A DNA stretch of 64,000 nt, taken from contig NZ_SNZJ01000009.1 in the NCBI RefSeq assembly GCF_004363555.1, positions 103,551 to 167,550 of the forward strand. Reading direction: 5' to 3'. Position 1 is the stretch's first letter. Every line of letters begins with the position of its first letter. The notes beneath the pieces are model-generated. The model searched no databases. It was not told the DNA's origin and saw only the letters and a list, made by a program, of their open reading frames with translations. The DNA comes from Halomonas ventosae (GTDB lineage: Bacteria > Pseudomonadota > Gammaproteobacteria > Pseudomonadales > Halomonadaceae). The position numbers and the translations under genes were made by a program. Positions 17,506 to 24,645 of this stretch are shown here, piece by piece.

Positions 17506-17530
17506 GAAAGGCCCCGCAAGGGCGGGGCCT
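17506..17530 (-). terminator. rho-independent terminator after glcG
   Basis: GGCCCCGC (17510-17517) and GCGGGGCC (17522-17529) form a perfect 8-bp stem with loop AAGG. Read on the minus strand it is followed by TTTCTG. It closes the glcDEFG operon. Confidence 0.8.
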
Positions 17531-17554
17531 GGTCGCGGGCAGGGCGCGAGGTGC

Positions 17555-17956
17555 TCAGCCGATGGCGGCGACGCCGGCCTTGGCGATCTGGACGTCCTGG
17601 TCCGGCTTGACGCCGGAGATGCCGACGCTGCCGGCCACCTGGCCCTCGACGAGCACCGGGACACCGCCGGCCAGCAGGGCCTGCATGGGGGCCGTCACGA
17701 AGGCGGTCCGGCCATTGTTGATCATGTCCTCGAAGACCTGGGTCTCCTTGCGCCCGATGGCGGCGTTGCGCGCCTTCTCGGTGGCGACGTCGGCGCTGAA
17801 GGGCGGGGCACCGTCGAGGCGACGCAGGCCGAGGAGGTGGCCGCCATCGTCGGCCACGGCCAAGGTCACGGCCCAGCCGTTGGCCTGGGCTTCCTGCTGG
17901 GCGGCGTCGAGGATGGCGTTGACGTCATCCAGGGTCAGTACGGGCTTGGTCTGCAT
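17555..17956 (-). CDS. glcG: GlcG/HbpS family protein of the glycolate operon
   Basis: A 133-residue protein of the GlcG/HbpS haem-binding family, close in length to E. coli GlcG. It has the fold-typical AVADDGGHLLGLRRLDGAP and GGVPVLVEGQVAGSVGISG segments. Its biochemical role in glycolate use is not established. It is the last gene of glcDEFG, with AAGGAG before the ATG, directly downstream of the repeated glcF 3' ends. The stop codon of the last mini-ORF (TAA, complement at 17967-17969) overlaps its ribosome-binding site, so translation of the array and of glcG could be linked. Confidence 0.88.
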   Translation of the reverse strand: MQTKPVLTLDDVNAILDAAQQEAQANGWAVTLAVADDGGHLLGLRRLDGAPPFSADVATEKARNAAIGRKETQVFEDMINNGRTAFVTAPMQALLAGGVPVLVEGQVAGSVGISGVKPDQDVQIAKAGVAAIG

Positions 17957-17966
17957 GGTGTTCTCC

Positions 17967-18080
17967 TTAGGGGGCTAGTGTCTTGTCGACGTTCTCGATC
18001 CAGTGCCTCACCGGGGTGCGGTTGGCTCCGGCCAGGCGGGTCTGGCAGCTGAATGATTGAGCGCCGTGACGATCGTTCAT
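17967..18080 (-). CDS. mini-ORF 3 of the glcF array (37 residues)
   Basis: Starts at an ATG overlapping the stop of mini-ORF 2 as ATGA. It encodes MNDRHGAQSFS followed by a diverged GlcF C-terminus (CQTRLAGANRTPVRHWIE then NVDKTLAP). It ends at TAA right at the glcG ribosome-binding site. GAGG lies 7 nt before the ATG. The divergence (His to Arg, Ile to Asn, Glu to Lys) suggests this is the oldest copy, perhaps once the true end of glcF. Expression is not known; it may be only a duplication relic. Confidence 0.35.
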   Translation of the reverse strand: MNDRHGAQSFSCQTRLAGANRTPVRHWIENVDKTLAP

Positions 18081-18187
18081 GCCAGTGCCTCGTCGACGAT
18101 CTCGATCCAGTGCCGGACCGGGGTGCGGTTGGCCCCGGCCAGGTGGGTCTGGCAGCTGAATGATTGAGCGCCGTGACGATCGTTCAT
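18077..18187 (-). CDS. mini-ORF 2 of the glcF array (36 residues)
   Basis: Encodes MNDRHGAQSFS plus the last 25 residues of GlcF (CQTHLAGANRTPVRHWIEIV then DEALA), unchanged. It starts inside the stop of mini-ORF 1 (ATGA) and ends inside the start of mini-ORF 3. GAGG lies 7 nt before the ATG. The unit length of 107 nt is not a multiple of three, so the frame is kept only through this stop-start overlap. Confidence 0.35.
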   Translation of the reverse strand: MNDRHGAQSFSCQTHLAGANRTPVRHWIEIVDEALA

Positions 18188-18294
18188 GCCAGTGCCTCGT
18201 CGACGATCTCGATCCAGTGACTCACCGGGGTGCGGTTGGCCCCGGCCAGGTGGGTCTGGCAGCTGAATGATTGAGCGCCGTGACGATCGTTCAT
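18184..18294 (-). CDS. mini-ORF 1 of the glcF array (36 residues)
   Basis: Begins at the ATG that overlaps the glcF stop codon (ATGA, complement at 18291-18294). It encodes MNDRHGAQSFS followed by the GlcF C-terminal 25 residues with one change (Arg to Ser in TPVSHW). The GAGG of the glcF end lies 7 nt upstream and could re-initiate ribosomes finishing GlcF. Translation is possible but untested. Confidence 0.35.
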   Translation of the reverse strand: MNDRHGAQSFSCQTHLAGANRTPVSHWIEIVDEALA

Positions 18295-19535
18295 GCCAGT
18301 GCCTCGTCGACGATCTCGATCCAGTGCCTCACCGGGGTGCGGTTGGCCCCGGCCAGGTGGGTCTGGCAGCCGATATTGGCCGTGACGATCACCTCCGGAT
18401 TGCCGGCCTCGAGATTGTCGAGCTTGTTGTCGCGCAGCTGGGTGGCGAGTTCCGGCTGGGTGACAGAGTAGGTGCCCGCCGAGCCGCAGCAGAGGTGGGC
18501 GTCCTGCACCGGGGTGAGGGCGAAGCCGAGCCGGCCGAGCACCTGGTCCACGGCGCCGCCGAGCTTCTGGGCGTGCTGCAGGGTGCAGGGGCAGTGGAAG
18601 GCGAGCCGGCGGCGCTCCTTCACCTCGAGGCCGGTGAGGTCCTCGTCGCGCAGCACCTCCACCAGGTCCCGGGCCAGCGCGCTGATGCGCTCGGCCTTGT
18701 GGGCATAGTCGGGGTCGTCGGCGAGCATCTCGCCATACTCCTTGACGAAGGCACCGCAGCCGCTGGCGGTCTGAACTATTGCTTCAACCCCGGCCTCGCC
18801 CTCTTTCTCGATATGGGGCCACCAGGCGTCGATGTTGGCGCGCATGCGCGTGCGGCCGGCTTCCTGAGCATTGAGGTGGAAGTCGATGGCACCGCAGCAG
18901 CCGGCTTCCGGGGCCGGGGTCAGGCCGATGCCCAGACGATCCAGTACCCGGGCAGTGGCGGCGTTGGTGTTGGGCGAGAGCCCGGGCTGCACGCAGCCCT
19001 CGAGAATGAGCATCTGGCGCGGGTGTCGCTTGCCCTCGGGGCGCGCGCCCGCATCCACCGGCGCCGGAGGCATCTTGTCCCTGAGGGTGCCCGGCACCAG
19101 CGGTCGGAAGGTCTGGCCCAGCTTGAGCAGCGCCTTGAAGCGTGCGGGCTCCACCAGGGCCTTGCGCAGCCCGAAGCGCAGCGTGCGCTCGGGCAGCGAG
19201 CGGGGCACGCGCCGCTCGATCTCGGCACGGCCGATATTGACCAGCTTGTGGTACTCCACCCCGGAGGGGCAGGTGGTCTCGCAGTTGAGGCAGGTGAGGC
19301 AGCGGTCGAGGTGCAGCCGCGTCTCCTCGGTGACCTGGGTGTCGTCTTCCGGGCTCTCGAGCATCTCCTTCATCAGGTAGATGCGCCCGCGCGGACCGTC
19401 GCGCTCGTCACCCAGCAGCTGGTAGGTGGGACAGGTGGCATTGCAGAAGCCGCAGTGCACGCAGCTGCGCAGGACGCGATCGGCCTCGCGGATATGGGGC
19501 TTCTTGAGGTCTTCCTCGGTAAAGTGCGTCTGCAT
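18291..19535 (-). CDS. glcF: glycolate oxidase iron-sulfur subunit GlcF
   Basis: A 414-residue subunit of membrane-associated glycolate dehydrogenase, which oxidises glycolate to glyoxylate and passes electrons to quinone. Two ferredoxin-type 4Fe-4S motifs are present: Cys25, 28, 31, 35 and Cys79, 82, 85, 89, each ending in CP. Two CCG domains follow (CCGAIDFH and CCGSAGTY) as in heterodisulfide-reductase-like proteins. The length is normal and the protein looks intact. It starts 2 nt from the glcE stop. Its 3' end is the parent of the tandem array, so the coding end is duplicated but not disrupted. Confidence 0.95.
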   Translation of the reverse strand: MQTHFTEEDLKKPHIREADRVLRSCVHCGFCNATCPTYQLLGDERDGPRGRIYLMKEMLESPEDDTQVTEETRLHLDRCLTCLNCETTCPSGVEYHKLVNIGRAEIERRVPRSLPERTLRFGLRKALVEPARFKALLKLGQTFRPLVPGTLRDKMPPAPVDAGARPEGKRHPRQMLILEGCVQPGLSPNTNAATARVLDRLGIGLTPAPEAGCCGAIDFHLNAQEAGRTRMRANIDAWWPHIEKEGEAGVEAIVQTASGCGAFVKEYGEMLADDPDYAHKAERISALARDLVEVLRDEDLTGLEVKERRRLAFHCPCTLQHAQKLGGAVDQVLGRLGFALTPVQDAHLCCGSAGTYSVTQPELATQLRDNKLDNLEAGNPEVIVTANIGCQTHLAGANRTPVRHWIEIVDEALA

Positions 19536-19536
19536 C

Positions 19537-20640
19537 TCAGAGCTCCGCGTAGAGTCGGCCCGGGTTGAAGATGCCCTTCGGATCCAGCTGGGCCTTCAGG
19601 TTTCGATGGTACTTGGCCACCACCGGTTCCAGCGGCATGAAGGGGTCGGGCTGGCCCGGTCCCTGGCGGGACCCCAGGCAGGTGGCGTGGCCGCCGGCGC
19701 GGGCGCAGGCCTCGCGGATGGTGTCGGCGGGCAGGTCGCTGCGCAGCCAGCGCTGGGTGCCGGCCCAGTCGTGGAGCATGTCCGCTTCCTGGACGCCGGA
19801 AAGCGCCAGCGAGGGCGTGTTGTGGGGCAGCGAGAGGCGCCACAGGGCGCGGGCGTCGTCCCGGGAGAAGAAGTCCAGCGTCTGCTCGCGAAGCGCCGTC
19901 CAGAACTCCGTGTCCAGCTCGTCGCCGCCGAGGCGCTCGCGGGTGGCGGCGACCGAGCTGGGCCCGCCCTCCAGGCGCAGGTGCAGGGCGCCGGCGTGCC
20001 AGGCGGCGGCGGTGATGGGCAGCGGGTGGCGCCCCCACTCGGCGAGCTTCGCCTGGGCGTCGGCCAGCGGCATCTCGAGGCGCAGGCTGTGGCTGGCGCC
20101 GGGTCGGGGCAGCACCTTGAGCGAGACCTCGGTGATCAGCCCCAAGGTTCCCTGGGCGCCCACCATCAGCCGCGACAGGTCGTACCCGGCGACGTTCTTC
20201 ATCACCTCGCCGCCGAAGCGCTGCTGGTGTCCCTCGTGGGTGATCACCCGGGTGCCCAGCACGAAGTCGCGCACGCTGCCGGCCCAGGGCCGGCGGGGGC
20301 CGGAGAGGCCGGTGGCGACCATGCCGCCCACGGTGGCAGCCGCGCCGAAGTGGGGCGGCTCGCAGCCGAGCATCTGGCCGTTCTCGGCCAGGGTGGCTTC
20401 GAGCTCGGCCAGCGGCGTGCCGCTGCGCACCGAGACGATCAGTTCCACCGGGTCGTAGTAGGTGATCCCGCGGTGCTCGCGGGTGGACAGGGTCTCGCCG
20501 TCGACGGGGCGGCCGTAGAAGGCCTTGGTATCACCGCCGACGATGCGCAGCGGACTGCCCTCGGCCGTGGCGCGGCGAATGCGTTCGGCGAGGGCCTCGC
20601 TGACGTCCTGGTCGGTCGGTTGGGGGCGTGTCTCCACCAT
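19537..20640 (-). CDS. glcE: glycolate oxidase FAD-binding subunit GlcE
   Basis: A 367-residue FAD-linked oxidase subunit with the PCMH-type FAD domain. RIVGGDTKAFYGRP begins the domain, GAAATVGGMVATGLSGPRRPW is the pyrophosphate-binding loop, and VMKNVAGYDLSRLMVGAQGTLGLITE is the conserved family core. It works with GlcD and GlcF. GAGGAT lies just before the ATG at 20640. It lies 9 nt after glcD and 1 nt before glcF, a tight operon. The sequence GIFNPGRLYAEL at the C-terminus is typical of complete GlcE. Confidence 0.94.
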   Translation of the reverse strand: MVETRPQPTDQDVSEALAERIRRATAEGSPLRIVGGDTKAFYGRPVDGETLSTREHRGITYYDPVELIVSVRSGTPLAELEATLAENGQMLGCEPPHFGAAATVGGMVATGLSGPRRPWAGSVRDFVLGTRVITHEGHQQRFGGEVMKNVAGYDLSRLMVGAQGTLGLITEVSLKVLPRPGASHSLRLEMPLADAQAKLAEWGRHPLPITAAAWHAGALHLRLEGGPSSVAATRERLGGDELDTEFWTALREQTLDFFSRDDARALWRLSLPHNTPSLALSGVQEADMLHDWAGTQRWLRSDLPADTIREACARAGGHATCLGSRQGPGQPDPFMPLEPVVAKYHRNLKAQLDPKGIFNPGRLYAEL

Positions 20641-20649
20641 GGGGAATCC

Positions 20650-22149
20650 TCAGAATCGGGGCAGCTCGGGGTGCGGGAGCTCGTTGTTGTGCACGTGCAT
20701 GGCACCGAACTCGGCGCAGCGGGCGAGGGTCGGGATGTTCTTGCCCGGGTTGAGCAGGCGGTCGGGGTCGAAGGCCGCCTTGACCGCATGGAAGGTGGCC
20801 AGTTCGCCCGGGTTGAACTGGGCGCACATCTGGTTGATCTTCTCGCGGCCCACGCCGTGCTCGCCGGTGATCGAGCCGCCGACCTCGACGCACAGCTCGA
20901 GGATCTTGCCGCCGAGCTCCTCGGCCTGCTCCAGCTCGCCGGGACGGTTGGCATCGAAGAGGATCAGCGGGTGCATGTTGCCGTCGCCGGCATGGAAGAC
21001 GTTGGCGACCCGCAGCCCATACTCCTCGGAGAAGTCGGCGATGCCCTTCAGCACCCGCGGCAGCTCGCGGCGCGGGATGGTGCCGTCCATGCAGTAGTAG
21101 TCCGGCGACATGCGGCCCACCGCCGGGAAGGCGTTCTTGCGCCCCGCCCAGAAGGTGGCGCGCTCGGCCTCGTCGCGGGCCTGCTGGATACCGGTGGCCC
21201 CGGCCTTCTCGAGCACCGCGCGCACGGTGGCGCAGTCATCGTCGACGTCGGCTTCCACCCCGTCCAGCTCGCAGAGCAGGATGGCCTCGGCCTCTACCGG
21301 ATAGCCGGCCTTGACGAAGTCCTCGGCGGCGCGGATGGCGAGCTTGTCCATCATCTCGAGCCCGCCGGGGATGATGCCGGCGGCGATGATGTCGCCGACC
21401 GCCCGGCCGGCCTTCTCGACGTCGTCGAAGCTGGCCATCAGCACCTTGGCGGTCTCGGGCTTGGGCAGCAGCTTGACGGTGATCTCGGTGACCACGCCGA
21501 GCATGCCCTCGGAACCGGTGAACAGGGCCAGCAGGTCGAGGCCCGCGGCGTCCAGCGCCTCGCTGCCGAGCGTCATGCGCTCGCCCTCGATGGTGATCAC
21601 CTCCACCTTCATTACGTTGTGCACGGTCAGCCCGTACTTCAGGCAGTGCACGCCACCGGCATTCTCGGCCACGTTGCCGCCGATGGAGCAGGCGATCTGC
21701 GAGGAGGGGTCCGGCGCATAGTAGAGGCCGTAGGGGGCCGCCGCCTCGGAGATCGCCAGGTTGCGAACGCCGGGCTGGAGCCGGGCGATGCGGGCGTCCG
21801 GGTCCACGTCGAGGATGCGGTTGAAGCGCGACATGACCAGCAGCACCCCCTTCTCGAGGGGCAGGGCACCGCCGGAGAGACCGGTGCCGGCCCCGCGGGT
21901 CACCACCGGCACGCCCAGGGCGCGGCAGCGCTTCATCAGCGTCTCGACCTGCTCGAGGGTCTCGGGCAGGGCGACCAGCATGGGCAGCACGCGGTAGGCG
22001 GAGAGGCCGTCACATTCGAAGGGGCGCAGGTCCTCCTCGCGGTGCAGCAGGGTGAGACCGGGCGCGGCCTGCTGCAGGTCGGCCAGGACGTCGGCCTTGT
22101 CGATTTCCGGCAGCTCGCCGTCGAGCCGCTCGTCATAGAGGATGTTCAT
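20650..22149 (-). CDS. glcD: glycolate oxidase catalytic subunit GlcD
   Basis: A 499-residue FAD-dependent subunit, the same length as E. coli GlcD. It has the PCMH FAD domain (VTRGAGTGLSGGALPLEKGVLLVMSR; NVAENAGGVHCLKYGLT) and the C-terminal FAD-oxidase domain with NVFHAGDGNMHPLILFD and GSITGEHGVGREKI. It oxidises glycolate (and often D-lactate) to the oxo acid. The start at 22149 has GAGGAAG upstream; a longer open frame lacks a signal. It is the first gene of glcDEFG, divergent from glcC across a region with a TGGTNNNACCA operator. Confidence 0.95.
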   Translation of the reverse strand: MNILYDERLDGELPEIDKADVLADLQQAAPGLTLLHREEDLRPFECDGLSAYRVLPMLVALPETLEQVETLMKRCRALGVPVVTRGAGTGLSGGALPLEKGVLLVMSRFNRILDVDPDARIARLQPGVRNLAISEAAAPYGLYYAPDPSSQIACSIGGNVAENAGGVHCLKYGLTVHNVMKVEVITIEGERMTLGSEALDAAGLDLLALFTGSEGMLGVVTEITVKLLPKPETAKVLMASFDDVEKAGRAVGDIIAAGIIPGGLEMMDKLAIRAAEDFVKAGYPVEAEAILLCELDGVEADVDDDCATVRAVLEKAGATGIQQARDEAERATFWAGRKNAFPAVGRMSPDYYCMDGTIPRRELPRVLKGIADFSEEYGLRVANVFHAGDGNMHPLILFDANRPGELEQAEELGGKILELCVEVGGSITGEHGVGREKINQMCAQFNPGELATFHAVKAAFDPDRLLNPGKNIPTLARCAEFGAMHVHNNELPHPELPRF

Positions 22150-22254
22150 GTGGCTTCCTCGCTGGATGGCCCATGACCCGCGCGGGCCGGGCAGGTGTCC
22201 GGTGGTGGCCTTCAATCTGTGCCTTCTTGACGGGCGTGTCCAGTCTCTGGTTCG

Positions 22255-22267
22255 CTGGTCAGACCAG
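22255..22267. promoter_or_regulatory. candidate GlcC (PdhR/FadR-type) operator
   Basis: CTGGTCAGACCAG has the arms CTGGT and ACCAG around CAG, matching the TGGTNNNACCA pattern bound by the PdhR/LldR/GlcC group of GntR regulators. It lies 106 bp upstream of glcD and 78 bp upstream of glcC, so it can control both. Confidence 0.7.
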
Positions 22268-22282
22268 TTGTGAGTATAATTC

Positions 22283-22297
22283 TGGAAAGTATTTCCA
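22283..22297. promoter_or_regulatory. palindrome TGGAAA-GTA-TTTCCA upstream of glcC
   Basis: A perfect 6-bp-arm inverted repeat in the AT-rich promoter region of glcC. An almost identical element occurs at 40441 upstream of the Tsx-like gene, and a wider-spaced version occurs at 58685 upstream of gcl. The binding protein is unknown. Confidence 0.5.
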
Positions 22298-22344
22298 AGC
22301 TACACCCTCGCGCCACGGAAGGACATCCCCCTCAGGAGACGGCC

Positions 22345-23124
22345 ATGCCCCGCTACCATGATGAGCTGGTCACCACCTCACGCACGCCCGACGCCATTGC
22401 GGCCAGGCTCGAGGAGCTGATCCTCGATGGCGTGTTCCGCCCGGGCCAGCTGCTGCCCTCCGAGCGGCGTCTTAGCGAGCGGCTGCAGGTCTCCCGTGCC
22501 TCCCTGAGGGAGGCACTCAGGACGCTGCGCAGCAAGGGGGTGATCGTCACCCGGCAGGGGCGGGGCTCGGTGGTGGCCGAGCTGGTCACGGCGGCCCAGG
22601 ACACGCCGCTGATGCATCTTTTCCGCGACCATCCGCGGACGCTGTTCGACCTGCTGGAGGTGCGGGCCCTGCTCGAGGGCGAGTCGGCCCGCCTGGCCGC
22701 CAGCCGGGGCACGCCCTCCGACCGTGTACTGATCACCCGCCGCTATCAGGCGATGGTCGACTATGTGGAGAGCGCCGAGTCGGTCGACGTCGAGCGCCTG
22801 GCGCGGCTCGACCACGGCTTCCACCTGGCCATCTGCCAGGCCTCCCACAACCCGGTGCTGGTGCATACCCTGCAGAGCCTGACCGACCTGCTGCTGAGCT
22901 CGGTGTTCGCCTCGGTGAAGAACCTCTATCACCGCCCGAGCTCCCGCGAGATGATCAATCGCCAGCATGCGCGGCTCTATCGTGCGGTGATCGAGGGCAA
23001 GCCGGTTCTCGCCCGGCGTGTCGCCCTGGAGCACCTCTCCGGGGTGGGCGAGCAGCTGCGCGAGATCGAGGCGGAGGACCAGCGGCTGGAGCGCTCGGCC
23101 ATGCGCCTCGAGGGCTGGGGGTAG
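22345..23124 (+). CDS. glcC: GntR/FadR-family regulator of glycolate use, GlcC
   Basis: A 259-residue regulator. An N-terminal winged helix (about residues 14-80, with LPSERRLSERLQVSRASLREALRTL) is followed by an all-helical FCD ligand domain. It most likely activates the divergent glcDEFG operon when glycolate or glyoxylate is bound. The ATG at 22345 has CAGGAG upstream and begins MPRYHDEL; the open frame from 22270 has no signal. It ends 3 nt from the convergent GntR gene. Confidence 0.87.
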   Translation: MPRYHDELVTTSRTPDAIAARLEELILDGVFRPGQLLPSERRLSERLQVSRASLREALRTLRSKGVIVTRQGRGSVVAELVTAAQDTPLMHLFRDHPRTLFDLLEVRALLEGESARLAASRGTPSDRVLITRRYQAMVDYVESAESVDVERLARLDHGFHLAICQASHNPVLVHTLQSLTDLLLSSVFASVKNLYHRPSSREMINRQHARLYRAVIEGKPVLARRVALEHLSGVGEQLREIEAEDQRLERSAMRLEGWG

Positions 23125-23127
23125 GGG

Positions 23128-23811
23128 TCAGGAGGTGGCGACCTCGAGGGCGGTCTCGTCCTCGACCACCCCGGCAAGGGAGGCCACCTCGAGCTTGTTG
23201 CAGAGATGGTCGCGCAGGATCTGGCCCAGTCGCCTGCCGTCGCGTGCCTCCAGGGCAAGGATCATGTGCTCGTGGTCCTGGACGGCGTTGCCCCAGAAGT
23301 CGTCGGTCATCTTCTTGGAGTAGCGGACCCGCTTCACTCGCTGGCTGAGGTTGCTGTAGGTCTCCTGCAGCACCTCGTTTGCCGAGGCGGCCAGGATGCT
23401 CTCATGGATGCGCTGGTTGACCCGGAAGTAGTCCGGCAGGTTGCGTTCGCGATAGTGCCGGAGCATCTCGTCATGCAGCGTGCGGATGGCCCGGATCCCC
23501 TCGTCACTGATGTTCTGGCAGGCGAGCTCGCCGGAGAGCCCCTCCAGGGCGCCCATCAGGTCGTAGGTGTCCTTCACCATCTTCAGGGTCAGCCGCACGA
23601 CCCTGGCGCCGCGGTTTGGCAGCAGCTCGACCAGTCCCTCGGAGGCTAGGACCTTGAGTGCCTCCCTAAGTGGCGTGCGGGACACCCCGAACCGCTCGCA
23701 GAGGTGCTTCTCGGATATCCGCTCGCCGGGGGCGAGATCCCCCTGCTCGATGAGCTCCCGGACGCGGTCGGCCACATCCAGGTAGAGGCTGCGCTGCTGG
23801 ATCTTGCTCAT
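23128..23811 (-). CDS. GntR-family (FCD) regulator of the adjacent TRAP module
   Basis: A 227-residue FadR-subfamily regulator. The winged helix spans about residues 8-75 (ISEKHLCERFGVSRTPLREALKVLASEGL) and the FCD domain includes the metal-ligand region NQRIHESILAASANEVL with later histidines (QDHEHMILAL). It is divergent from the GlcG-like gene and the TRAP operon. The TGAATTCA palindromes at 23936 and 24501 are its likely targets. The start at 23811 gives MSKIQQRSLYLDVADRVREL, and the region upstream is unusually AT-rich for this window. Confidence 0.83.
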   Translation of the reverse strand: MSKIQQRSLYLDVADRVRELIEQGDLAPGERISEKHLCERFGVSRTPLREALKVLASEGLVELLPNRGARVVRLTLKMVKDTYDLMGALEGLSGELACQNISDEGIRAIRTLHDEMLRHYRERNLPDYFRVNQRIHESILAASANEVLQETYSNLSQRVKRVRYSKKMTDDFWGNAVQDHEHMILALEARDGRRLGQILRDHLCNKLEVASLAGVVEDETALEVATS

Positions 23812-23930
23812 GGCATGGGTCCCTCGAGGCAATGGCGTCCTGATGGTCGCAGCAAAGGGTGACGGCAGCGTCGCCGGCCGGGCGGTGCACCCTCGGGTGA
23901 TGGACCAGGCTGGCATTCTGTCACGAGAGG

Positions 23931-23947
23931 TATTATGAATTCAAAAT
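23931..23947. promoter_or_regulatory. candidate operator with TGAATTCA core (GlcG-like gene / gntR divergent region)
   Basis: TGAATTCA at 23936-23943 is a perfect palindrome. Allowing one mismatched pair, the symmetry extends to ATT/AAT on each side. It lies 40 bp upstream of the GlcG-like gene and recurs in the dctP leader. Confidence 0.55.
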
Positions 23948-23986
23948 GCAGCCAATATCCACCTCGACCATCATCAGGAGTCGCCC

Positions 23987-24448
23987 ATGGCCGGCAAGGT
24001 CTTCCGCAGTCACTTCCAGCTTGGCCGTTCGCAGGCCAGGACCATCCTCGACGGCGCCTTTGCCAAGGCGCGTGATGCCGAGATGGAACCTCTCACCGTG
24101 GTGGTGCTCGACGGTGGCGGGCATGTCGTCGCCGCCGAACGCGAGGACGGCTGTGCCCCGCTGCGTTTCCCGGTGGCTCAGGGTAAGGCCTTCGCCGCCC
24201 TGGGGAACGGCATCGCCAGCGGCGTAGTGGGCGAGCGCAACAGCGAGCGTCCCGCCTTTCTGGCCAGCGTGGCCGCGGCCTCGGCAGGGCACTTCGTTCC
24301 AGTGGCCGGCGGGGTTCCGATACTCGACGATGAAGGGCAGGTGATCGGCGCGGTCGGGGCCAGCGGGGCAAGCTCCGGCGAGGACGAGGCCGCCGTGATT
24401 GCCGGCATCGAGGCCGCCGGTCTCGCCTGGGGGCGCGAGCCGGAATGA
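23987..24448 (+). CDS. GlcG/HbpS family haem-binding-like protein
   Basis: A 153-residue paralogue of the GlcG encoded at 17.6-18.0 kb. It shows LTVVVLDGGGHVVAAEREDGC, a shortened helix region and GGVPILDDEGQVIGAVGASG near the C-terminus. Such genes often accompany glycolate, diol or TRAP catabolic clusters; the molecular role is unclear. CAGGAG lies upstream of the ATG. It is the first gene after the divergent GntR regulator and is followed by an AT-rich 197-bp gap with a second copy of the operator, so it may be expressed apart from dctPQM but under the same regulator. Confidence 0.75.
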   Translation: MAGKVFRSHFQLGRSQARTILDGAFAKARDAEMEPLTVVVLDGGGHVVAAEREDGCAPLRFPVAQGKAFAALGNGIASGVVGERNSERPAFLASVAAASAGHFVPVAGGVPILDDEGQVIGAVGASGASSGEDEAAVIAGIEAAGLAWGREPE

Positions 24449-24495
24449 GGGCGTTCCTCGAGCGCGGACGACTAAAGTTTAATACCTGATTATGA

Positions 24496-24511
24496 ATTTT
24501 GAATTCAAATT
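24496..24511. promoter_or_regulatory. candidate operator TTTGAATTCAAA upstream of dctP
   Basis: TTTGAATTCAAA at 24498-24509 is a perfect 12-bp palindrome, inside the AT-rich stretch 24474-24516 (TAATACCTGATTATGAAT to its left). It shares the TGAATTCA core with the site at 23936 and probably marks the TRAP operon promoter. Confidence 0.6.
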
Positions 24512-24645
24512 GAATCGGTGAGGCATGGCGGCCACCGCAGAGCGACAACACCACAATTCGGGGCCCGCCACTGCTGGAGGATGTCGGGGCGAGCTCGGCT
24601 CACCGGCAAGACGCGTACAACAACAAGCCAGCACCGGAGTATCCC

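Larger units (their letters stand above)
17967..18390 (-). repeat. tandem 107-nt array derived from the 3' end of glcF
   Basis: The final ~100 nt of glcF (18291-18390) is followed downstream by three further copies at 18184-18290, 18077-18183 and 17967-18076. The spacing is exactly 107 nt, as read from the repeated CTCGATCCAG at 17994, 18101, 18208 and 18315. The copies are nearly identical except the last, which has several substitutions. Each copy carries the same altered segment (GCTCAATCATTCA in place of CCAATATCG) relative to the native sequence, a net gain of 5 nt. The array separates glcF from glcG. Confidence 0.95.

Noticed and set aside
17967..18390. The 107-nt tandem repeats considered as a CRISPR array or a mobile-element end.
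   Set aside because: The units are contiguous with no spacers, match the glcF coding end, and have no cas genes or terminal inverted repeats.
19426..22176. A very long open frame (over 900 codons) on the plus strand across glcF-glcE-glcD.
   Set aside because: It is antisense to three intact glycolate-oxidase genes, has a composition rich in Gly/Ala/Arg/His/Gln typical of a high-GC shadow, and shows no family motif.
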